Assembly (NCBI GenBank): GCA_947481115.1
Contig: CANKEI010000014.1
Location: 1 to 19,969, forward strand
DNA from: a bacterium
Lineage (GTDB): Bacteria; Babelota; Babeliae; Babelales; JABDEC01
Direction: 5' to 3'
Length of the DNA: 19,969 nt
The notes under the pieces were generated by a model that had not been told where the DNA came from, searched no databases, and saw only the letters and a list, made by a program, of their open reading frames with translations. The position numbers and the translations under genes are program-made. Below are positions 13,801-19,969 of this stretch, piece after piece (positions within the stretch are counted from its first letter, which is position 1; each line of letters opens with the position of its first letter).

Positions 13801-16506
13801 CTAAACTCGACCAACTCTAATCGTAGTCATTTTGTTAGAATTTAACACTCTATTAGCAGCTTGTTGTAAATCTTGTTTGGTTAATTTTACCACAGCTTGC
13901 GACCTGAGTTCAAAATAATTATCTGGTAAATCAAATTTACGTAAAAATAGAAAAGTTCTTGCGATTGACTGATTGGTCTTAAAATACTGGCAGCAGTTAT
14001 TCAGTAGCATCTGTTTGGCGCGCGATAACTCATCATCCGTAATATCTAAAGCAGCGCTATCAATCGCCTGTTTAATCTTAAATTCAGCTTCAGTTAGACG
14101 ATCACGTGAAACCAGTGTTGCTATTCGACAAATTCCAGGTTGATGATCTGCGCCAACAGTCAAATTGCCATTGATGGTATAAAATAGGCCGCTTGCATCA
14201 CGTAATTTAAATAATTTAGAATCTAGCCCATTAGATAATATTTCATTGAAAAGTTGCATATTTAACCAGTCTTGATCCAACCTAGAAATTGATGGTCCCG
14301 CAAAAACTAGCATCACCTGGTCGCGATTAATGGGATAATTAACTTCGGTAGGTATAAATTTTACTAAGACTGAATATTGTATGTCTGGGACCAGCTTACC
14401 CGACCATTTAGCTAAAATCTGGTCACACACATCGATTAGTTCGGTATAATTCAGATCTCCAACTAGCGCTAAACGAGCGCCACTGGGTGAGATTAAACTA
14501 TGATAAAAATTAATTAAATCAGTCCGTGTAATACTCGAAACTGACTCCTCTGTGCCCAGTTTTAAATAACGATATGGATGACCTGCTGGGTAAATCGCCT
14601 GATTAGCTAAGTAATTGGCAATACTTTTAGGGTTATCCCAAAAGTGTTTAATGTCTGTTAAGATGCGCGCTCGAACAGCTTCAACCGCTTTTGTTTCAAA
14701 ACTACTATTACTTAAAAGATCACATAAAATATTCGCCGCCAATTTTAAGTTATCACTTAGTAGGCTCATAGATATTTGACCAGTTTCACAACTTAAACTC
14801 ATGCCATGCATACCCAACAAATCATTTAATTCATATTTAGTATAATGCTCAGTACCCTCGGGCAACATATCCATGACAAAATTGCATAAACCTTGCTGAT
14901 TAATTGGATCATGATAGTGGTCAGCTTTTAAATTCAAAATCAGATCTATTTTGGCAGTTTTTTTAGATGAGCTAGGATTATGATAATATAAAACCTCTAA
15001 ACCATTCGCTAAGACTATTTTTTGACTTATGGGAAAATTAAACCCTGGGTGCATTTGAATTTGCACTTGATGTACCGCCGCACCTGGCTCAACAGCACTT
15101 TCGCGAATTTTTCCTTCCAAGATACGTTGATCTTCACAATCAGAAAGTTCTTGTAATTTCAACCACTGTTTTCGATCAGCTTGATCTAATGGCAATATTT
15201 TGCCTTGATATTGTCGAGAATTCACTAAATATTCACCACTAAATTCTTGTAATTGTGCAACTGTGACTTGGTCAATTTGATCAAGATAAGTATAAAGATA
15301 GTTTTCATCACCAAATAATAGATAGTTTAACCCAATCTCAAGGGCTTGCTTATAATTATCAGCTAAATAATAACATTGAGTTAAGCATAAACTCTTAATT
15401 GCTTTACACAGCTCTTTTTCTGGCATCCCATGCTCAACAATATGATCTATTTCAACTTGCACTAATCGATTAATTTTATTTATAACATCTGGATTATTAA
15501 AATCTTTAGGCACATAACTGATCATAAACAGGCTACCGTCAAATTGATCCATAACTCCTGCCGAGATCGAAGTAACTAGTTGTAATTCGTCTTTTAATTT
15601 GCGTGATAAAATCGATGCACTTAAAATATCGCCCATCAGTTCCGCCAAATATTTAGACCGCTTTGCACAACCTGGTAATTTATAAGCTAGCGCAATATAT
15701 GGGTGCTTAGTATCGCGATAAATCTCAATTGATTTACGCATTAAATCTTGTGGCACATAAAAATTTTTCTTTTGATAGTTCGAGCTGGCTGGAATCTGCC
15801 CAAAATATTTTTCAGCTAATCCAAAGACCATTTCTGGCTCTACGTCGCCCACTATCACCAAAGTAGCATTATTAGGCACGTAATGTTTCTTATAAAAATT
15901 AATTAGAGTTTGATTACTCAAGCCCCATAGATCATGTTTATAACCAATGATGGGGTGCGCATATGGATGCCCATTAAAAATGGTACACATCATATTTTCA
16001 TGTAACACTAGTGGATAATTATCGCGCCGCATCTTAAGCTCTTGAATCACAGCCTTTAATTCAGAATTCAACATTTCTTGCTTAAAGGTGCAATTACACA
16101 TGCAGTCAGCTAAAATAGATAATGCTTCGGACCAATGTTGTGTTGGAAAGTTAAACTCATAGCAAGTATAGTCATGCGAAGTGTGCGCATTACAGTAACC
16201 CGACAATTTACTAGTGATACTAGAAATATCAGTCTCAGATAGACACTGTGTGCCCTTAAAAATCATATGCTCAATTAAATGCGCGATCCCAAGCTCGCCA
16301 CTTTCTTCATCCTTAGAACCAACGTGATAAAAAAGGCGTATGGCTACCTCAGGTATCAAATGATTAGGCTTAACCAGTACCGTTAGACCATTTTTTAAGA
16401 CATGTTTAACTACAAGTGGGTCACTTTCAGCGGTTAAGCCAGCACTAAAGACCATAATTAGTAAAAATAAAATTAATAAGATCGTATTTTTTTTAGATCT
16501 GCACAT
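13801..16506 (-). CDS. Exported M16 zinc metallopeptidase
   Basis: This 901-residue paralogue of the downstream gene has a basic n-region and hydrophobic core at residues 1-25 (MCRSKKNTILLILFLLIMVF, then SAGLTA), a typical signal peptide. The active site is intact: HLIEH with H76, E79 and H80, and E156 76 residues later. Over the first 200 mature residues the two proteins agree at most positions, including the PNHxIP, LSGYCNA, FPTQHW, IIGYKHDLW and FYKKHYVPNNATLVIVGDV blocks. The second half is again inactive and structural. A GGTGA ribosome-binding site precedes the ATG, and a sigma-70-like promoter lies about 60 bases upstream. It probably acts in the periplasm or outside the cell. Confidence 0.93.
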   Translation of the reverse strand: MCRSKKNTILLILFLLIMVFSAGLTAESDPLVVKHVLKNGLTVLVKPNHLIPEVAIRLFYHVGSKDEESGELGIAHLIEHMIFKGTQCLSETDISSITSKLSGYCNAHTSHDYTCYEFNFPTQHWSEALSILADCMCNCTFKQEMLNSELKAVIQELKMRRDNYPLVLHENMMCTIFNGHPYAHPIIGYKHDLWGLSNQTLINFYKKHYVPNNATLVIVGDVEPEMVFGLAEKYFGQIPASSNYQKKNFYVPQDLMRKSIEIYRDTKHPYIALAYKLPGCAKRSKYLAELMGDILSASILSRKLKDELQLVTSISAGVMDQFDGSLFMISYVPKDFNNPDVINKINRLVQVEIDHIVEHGMPEKELCKAIKSLCLTQCYYLADNYKQALEIGLNYLLFGDENYLYTYLDQIDQVTVAQLQEFSGEYLVNSRQYQGKILPLDQADRKQWLKLQELSDCEDQRILEGKIRESAVEPGAAVHQVQIQMHPGFNFPISQKIVLANGLEVLYYHNPSSSKKTAKIDLILNLKADHYHDPINQQGLCNFVMDMLPEGTEHYTKYELNDLLGMHGMSLSCETGQISMSLLSDNLKLAANILCDLLSNSSFETKAVEAVRARILTDIKHFWDNPKSIANYLANQAIYPAGHPYRYLKLGTEESVSSITRTDLINFYHSLISPSGARLALVGDLNYTELIDVCDQILAKWSGKLVPDIQYSVLVKFIPTEVNYPINRDQVMLVFAGPSISRLDQDWLNMQLFNEILSNGLDSKLFKLRDASGLFYTINGNLTVGADHQPGICRIATLVSRDRLTEAEFKIKQAIDSAALDITDDELSRAKQMLLNNCCQYFKTNQSIARTFLFLRKFDLPDNYFELRSQAVVKLTKQDLQQAANRVLNSNKMTTIRVGRV

Positions 16507-16563
16507 GATTCACCAATTAGCCTGTAAGTTAAAATTAATGTTTACGCAGCTGGGCACCAAAAA

Positions 16564-16591
16564 ATTATAAATATTTGTACCAGCATAACAA
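16564..16591 (-). promoter_or_regulatory. Promoter of the tandem M16 peptidase genes
   Basis: On the minus strand TTGTTA and a perfect TATAAT are separated by 16 bases. Transcription would start near 16557, giving a leader of about 50 bases with a GGTGA ribosome-binding site. Confidence 0.5.
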
Positions 16592-16640
16592 AAAATCTAT
16601 TTAGCAAAACAAAAACCCAGAAATCTGTTAAATTAAACTT

Positions 16641-17840
16641 ATGATCGCAACTGTTTCCAGCTATTTAACACTATTTCGGATAAAAAACATCATGCAGCAA
16701 ATTAGACTGCCATGGTCATGTTATGCTGTATTTGGTGCTATAGTTGGTGCTTGGATACCAGTTTTGACACCAAACATAGCCCTGTGTACACTCTCAATGT
16801 TTACAGTTTTTTTGTTTAAGCAAAATTTTAAATCCACAAATAGTGTCAGTTTTTTGGTTGGCATGCTTATCATAGCTAGTAATAATTATCACCAAACGCA
16901 AAAAATAGAAAACTTCTATCATAATTATGCGCAACAAAAAATTACTATTTCGGGCGAAATTATAGATATAGATTCATTAGTTTTAAATCCCAACAAACGC
17001 GCCATTAAACTTCTAGTACACCAAATTGCTCATATAACTCAAAGTAGCCCAACTCCCAAAATTATCACCCTCTGGGCCAGCAATACAAATCAACTACAAT
17101 TACATGATTTAGTTTTATTAACTAACCTAGAAACCCCAGGCTTAATAACCCCCGCTCTAATTACCTCGAGCCTACGAGCCGAATCAATCCAACTAAAACT
17201 AACTAAAAATTCAACCTATAAAATTTTAGCGCGCCCAAACTACATTAAATTTAATCCCCTTAAAATTTCAGTACTTAGTTTAATTCAGCAAAAAATATAT
17301 ACCATTAAACACCAGCTATTATCCAAACTAAAACTAAAATTAACCCCAACCAGCTTTAGTTTATTAGCCACAATTTTTTTAGGACACAAAAAAGCAGGTG
17401 GTTCCCAAAATACCCAATTAATCCGTGACAAATTTCAGGTTTGGGGATTAGCTCATTTTTTAGCCCGCGCTGGGCTACATATGATCATGATCGCGCTGTT
17501 AATTAAATTATTATTATTAGCTTTACAGGTCCCGATCAGGTTTTCTAGCCCGGTAATTATTTTACTAATTATGGTTTATCACCAGTTATCTTGGCCCAGC
17601 GTATCATTTCTGCGCGCACTATATATGGTAATATCTTATGAGACATGCAAATTACTGAACTTGCAGATCGACGGACTCCATTTATTAAATTTAATTTTGA
17701 TCGGGGCATTACTAAGCAACCCGGTTCAAATATTTTTCTTAGATTTTCAATTAAGTTTCACACTCACATACGCATTAGTACTAGCGTTCAGACAAAATCA
17801 GTATCGTAGTATTGCGCCCAACACCATCCCCTCGGTATAA
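16641..17840 (+). CDS. comEC: ComEC/Rec2-type DNA uptake channel protein, short form
   Basis: ComEC forms the inner-membrane channel for single-stranded DNA during transformation. The 399 residues hold an N-terminal membrane region (segments near 26-40, 45-60 and 68-80), an OB-like DUF4131 domain (about 100-195), and the start of the competence domain. That domain has the hallmark GLAHFLARAGLH (269-280), SFLRALYM (322-329), and LLSNPVQIFFLDFQLSF (357-373). The protein stops soon after. The remaining membrane helices and the C-terminal metallo-beta-lactamase domain of full-length ComEC (usually 700-800 residues) are absent. The next gene begins 32 bases later, so no remnant exists here. No good Shine-Dalgarno is seen. 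It may be a functional short form, with the nuclease domain encoded elsewhere, or a decayed gene. Confidence 0.85.
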   Translation: MIATVSSYLTLFRIKNIMQQIRLPWSCYAVFGAIVGAWIPVLTPNIALCTLSMFTVFLFKQNFKSTNSVSFLVGMLIIASNNYHQTQKIENFYHNYAQQKITISGEIIDIDSLVLNPNKRAIKLLVHQIAHITQSSPTPKIITLWASNTNQLQLHDLVLLTNLETPGLITPALITSSLRAESIQLKLTKNSTYKILARPNYIKFNPLKISVLSLIQQKIYTIKHQLLSKLKLKLTPTSFSLLATIFLGHKKAGGSQNTQLIRDKFQVWGLAHFLARAGLHMIMIALLIKLLLLALQVPIRFSSPVIILLIMVYHQLSWPSVSFLRALYMVISYETCKLLNLQIDGLHLLNLILIGALLSNPVQIFFLDFQLSFTLTYALVLAFRQNQYRSIAPNTIPSV

Positions 17841-17872
17841 TCTCCAAACTCATAATAAACCAGGGAGAGTCG

Positions 17873-19264
17873 ATGACGAAAATAAAAAAGCAAATTTTAA
17901 CCATAATATTATTAATTATTCCAGCCTGTTACCATTTGGCCCAAGCTGATTGTACAAGCCCAGTGCTTACTGATGCCAACATACAGCTAATTAATGACAG
18001 TGCTGGCGAAGGCTGCTATAAAAATTTACAACGCACCCGCACACCCCGCAAACGCACGATCATGGTCTACATTGCTGCCGACAACGATCTGTTCTATTTC
18101 GCCTGGAACAATATTAAGCAGCTAGCTAAAGGAGCTAATCCCAATTGCAACATTATCGTATTCCTAAATGAGCCAGGGATACATAAAAAAACCCAAATCT
18201 ATTTGATTGAAAAAAACAGAGCTGTATTGTTAAATAAAGATAATAAGCAAAAATTGGACAGCGGAAACCCCAAAACCTTAATCGATTTTTGTACCTGGGT
18301 GGTGCAAAATTTTCCAGCCGATGAATACACCTTAGATCTCTGGAATCATGGCAGCGGCATTGATGATCGCGGCTATCGCACATTTAATCCATCGGCATTA
18401 TTTATATTGAACCCCAATAATTTAATGCTCGACCTAGATCGTACCGCTTATCCATTCGCCACCTATGATACCGAAACACCCCGCGGAATCTGCTTCGATG
18501 AAACCTATAAAACTTATTTAGATAGCCAGAAGTTACAATATGCCCTAGATGTTATTTGCAACAAAGCTTTAGGTGGGCAAAAACTAGCCATCCTAGGCAT
18601 GGATGCCTGCCTAATGGCAATGCTAGAAATTTGCGACCTAGCAGAACGCTATGCGGACATCTTAATTGCCTCACAAGAAGTTGAACTTGGACCCGGCTGG
18701 CGCTATGACAAAATCTTAGCTCCCCTAGAAAGCAACAACCTAACCCGTGATGACTTTGCTCGTCACATTGTACAGGTTTATCATGAAACCTATAGCAAGA
18801 TCACCAAGGACTATACCCTGTCGGCCGTCGAACTAGCTAAGATTGGCCCCATTAAGCGCAATATCAATGATGTCGCTAAGATGCTAATCGAGTGCCTACG
18901 TCACCAGAGTGACAATACCGTCAAAGCAACAATTGATCTTTGTCGCAGCAACATTGGTTTTGAAGAGCCAAGTTATATCGATTTATATAGTTTTTACGGC
19001 AATTTACTAAATAATCTTGAACGATTTAAATTTCAAGATTTGCAAAAAAACCACCTAAAGCAACAATTACGCCAACTCTTAATTGACGGCCAAGCCACAG
19101 TGAAAGCAGCTGTGCTAGCAAACACCAGTGGCAGCAATTTAACGTATGCAAATGGCATCTCGATTTACTTCCCGCGCCAAAAAATGCTTACGTCATACCA
19201 AAGAACCGAATTTGCGCAAAACAACCAGTGGGCCACATTTATATCATACTTTGATATAATATAA
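17873..19264 (+). CDS. Exported clostripain-like cysteine peptidase (family C11)
   Basis: C11 peptidases cut after basic residues and often self-activate. A signal peptide covers residues 1-25 (hydrophobic ILTIILLIIPAC, possible AQA cleavage; C19 makes a lipoprotein possible). The domain starts at about 60 with RTIMVYIAADNDL. The catalytic His is H159 in DLWNHGSG, and the catalytic Cys is C246 in LGMDACLMAMLE. The SQEVELGPGWRY segment (267-278) and the terminal NGISIYFPRQ stretch are also family features. At 463 residues it is complete. A strong GGGAG site (17863-17867) precedes the ATG. It follows comEC by 32 bases on the same strand and may share its transcript, though its job is probably in the envelope or outside the cell. 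Confidence 0.92.
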   Translation: MTKIKKQILTIILLIIPACYHLAQADCTSPVLTDANIQLINDSAGEGCYKNLQRTRTPRKRTIMVYIAADNDLFYFAWNNIKQLAKGANPNCNIIVFLNEPGIHKKTQIYLIEKNRAVLLNKDNKQKLDSGNPKTLIDFCTWVVQNFPADEYTLDLWNHGSGIDDRGYRTFNPSALFILNPNNLMLDLDRTAYPFATYDTETPRGICFDETYKTYLDSQKLQYALDVICNKALGGQKLAILGMDACLMAMLEICDLAERYADILIASQEVELGPGWRYDKILAPLESNNLTRDDFARHIVQVYHETYSKITKDYTLSAVELAKIGPIKRNINDVAKMLIECLRHQSDNTVKATIDLCRSNIGFEEPSYIDLYSFYGNLLNNLERFKFQDLQKNHLKQQLRQLLIDGQATVKAAVLANTSGSNLTYANGISIYFPRQKMLTSYQRTEFAQNNQWATFISYFDII

Positions 19265-19282
19265 CCCATTAAAAACTAATCA

Positions 19283-19325
19283 GTGGCCAGAAGGGCGCTT
19301 AAAACACAAATCCCTTTCTGGCCAC
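19283..19325 (+). terminator. Stable hairpin after the C11 peptidase gene
   Basis: Arms GTGGCCAGAAGGG (19283-19295) and its complement (19312-19325, one bulged T) surround a 16-base loop, starting 18 bases after the stop codon. There is no U tract, so it may terminate inefficiently or act mainly as an RNA-stabilising structure. Confidence 0.5.
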
Positions 19326-19720
19326 CAGATCAAGCTATCAGTCCGGTTGCGCAACAAAAAATTCTTCAAAAATACACAAAGCAACAAAAACCCAGGGGAC
19401 CCTTAAAGCACCTTCAAAACCCTTGGGTGGTTACAGCACGGCGCCCAAATTAAGCCAGAATTTAGCCATCACACAGGTAACAAAAAAACAACAACCGCAT
19501 AATCGCAATACTGTTTGAAAACTTTAAACATGTTATGTTTTTAAATAAATCGCATTGGTACCCAAAAGCTCTTTTTAACACACCCAACACAATCTTAAAT
19601 TTTTGAGCTAAAACTAGCCCGGGCAGGCCCTAAGATCCATCTTAAAAAACAGCTTAGATTTACAGATAGCAATTATAGCTAAATAATAAAAGTGTGTCCG
19701 AGAGTGCAGTTAGAATAACC
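19326..19720. other. Gene-free region between the C11 gene and the DnaA-box arrays
   Basis: No convincing gene is visible on either strand. A second hairpin has 9-base arms at 19390-19398 and 19420-19428 with one G-U pair in plus-strand RNA. AAACATgttATGTTT is a small dyad near 19530. The rest is A-rich on the plus strand and may belong to the origin, possibly as part of an unwinding region. I see no tRNA, 4.5S, 6S or tmRNA signature. Confidence 0.4.
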
Positions 19721-19773
19721 GGTGGATAACTTGTGGATAAGTGGTGGATAAGTGGTGGATAAGTGGTGGATAA
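19721..19773 (-). repeat. DnaA-box array A: five boxes at 11-base pitch
   Basis: Boxes begin at 19721, 19732, 19743, 19754 and 19765. The second is the exact TGTGGATAA; the others are GGTGGATAA, differing only at the first base. Each is 9 bases plus a 2-base spacer, giving an 11-base direct repeat. The array runs into a TAACTTTTTT tract. Confidence 0.85.
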
Positions 19774-19864
19774 CTTTTTTCCCCAAAACAGGCATAGTTC
19801 GATCTGATAATGCCTTAGGGGGTGCGACACCATCAATAGTCTATCCTAAATAGGCCTACCGGAG

Positions 19865-19895
19865 TTATACACAAGTTATCCACAAGTTATCCACA
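19865..19895 (+). repeat. DnaA-box array B: three boxes at 11-base pitch
   Basis: TTATACACA (19865), TTATCCACA (19876) and TTATCCACA (19887) are in the opposite orientation to array A, with 2-base AG spacers. Confidence 0.85.
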
Positions 19896-19940
19896 TCGCC
19901 TTTTGGCTCGAAACGCCCTATCAGATCATCCATATCAGAG

Positions 19941-19960
19941 TTATCCCCGAGTTATCCACA
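19941..19960 (+). repeat. DnaA-box array C: two boxes at 11-base pitch
   Basis: TTATCCCCG (19941) and TTATCCACA (19952) share orientation and pitch with array B. The array may continue beyond the window. Confidence 0.75.
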
Positions 19961-19969
19961 TTACTATTA

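Larger units (their letters stand above)
19721..19969. other. Putative chromosomal replication origin (oriC), cut by the right edge
   Basis: Ten DnaA-box-like 9-mers lie in 240 bases: five in one orientation, then five in the other. Four match TTATCCACA exactly (19732-19740 on the minus strand, 19876-19884, 19887-19895 and 19952-19960) and the rest differ at one or two positions. Such a cluster is the hallmark of oriC. No dnaA gene is inside the window, and the region continues past the right edge, so dnaA may follow or the record may have been opened here. An inverted repeat, GATCTGATA (19801-19809) and TATCAGATC (19919-19927), encloses the second array. Confidence 0.8.

Noticed and set aside
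19283..19325. Signal recognition particle 4.5S RNA
   Set aside because: The hairpin is short and lacks the conserved internal loops and the GGAA-type tetraloop of the SRP RNA.
19721..19773. CRISPR array or plasmid iterons
   Set aside because: The repeat unit is only 11 bases with no unique spacers, and it matches the DnaA box; the surrounding genes are ordinary chromosomal genes and no plasmid replication gene is present.
1..19969. tRNA, rRNA, insertion sequence or prophage genes
   Set aside because: No cloverleaf, rRNA segment, transposase motif or phage structural gene was recognised on either strand.

Overview
This is an AT-rich, gene-dense bacterial segment with Shine-Dalgarno-led genes, type IV pilus genes, several exported proteins of unknown function, tandem M16 peptidases and what looks like a chromosomal replication origin at the right edge. 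The mix of low GC, ankyrin-like and other secreted proteins, large exported peptidases and a type IV pilus/competence set suggests a host-associated or intracellular lineage. Candidatus Dependentiae (TM6) fits best in my judgement, but that is inference and no marker gene here proves it.

Layout, left to right. An exported protein of unknown function runs off the left edge on the minus strand (1-524). A beta-class carbonic anhydrase follows (814-1464, +), then an exported Ser-rich unknown (1518-2360, -). Next come a glutamine synthetase with an N-terminal export-like extension (2543-3970, +), closed by a strong intrinsic terminator, and an exported ankyrin-like protein (4134-5465, +). A putative lipoprotein with a heavy-metal-associated-like fold (5473-6051, -) precedes a short gap holding a candidate plus-strand small RNA. 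A minus-strand pilO-pilP-pilQ operon occupies 6203-8815. A ClpB-type disaggregase without its N domain (8929-11049, +) is divergent from it. Two tandem two-domain M16 metallopeptidases lie on the minus strand (11120-16506), the upstream one with a signal peptide and the downstream one without. A short ComEC-type DNA-uptake channel protein (16641-17840, +) and an exported clostripain-like C11 peptidase (17873-19264, +) complete the coding part.

The last 700 bases carry no gene. They hold a stable hairpin after the C11 gene and then three arrays of DnaA boxes, all spaced at exactly 11 bp, which look like part of oriC cut by the window edge.

Functional links: PilO, PilP and PilQ would build the alignment complex and outer-membrane pore of a type IV pilus, which commonly works with ComEC in DNA uptake. 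The M16 and C11 peptidases, the ankyrin-like protein and the other exported unknowns form an envelope or secreted set that could act on host material. The most unusual items are the apparently exported glutamine synthetase, the regular DnaA-box arrays, the candidate small RNA antisense to the pilQ 3' flank, the HMA-like fold split by an insertion, and the shortened ClpB and ComEC.
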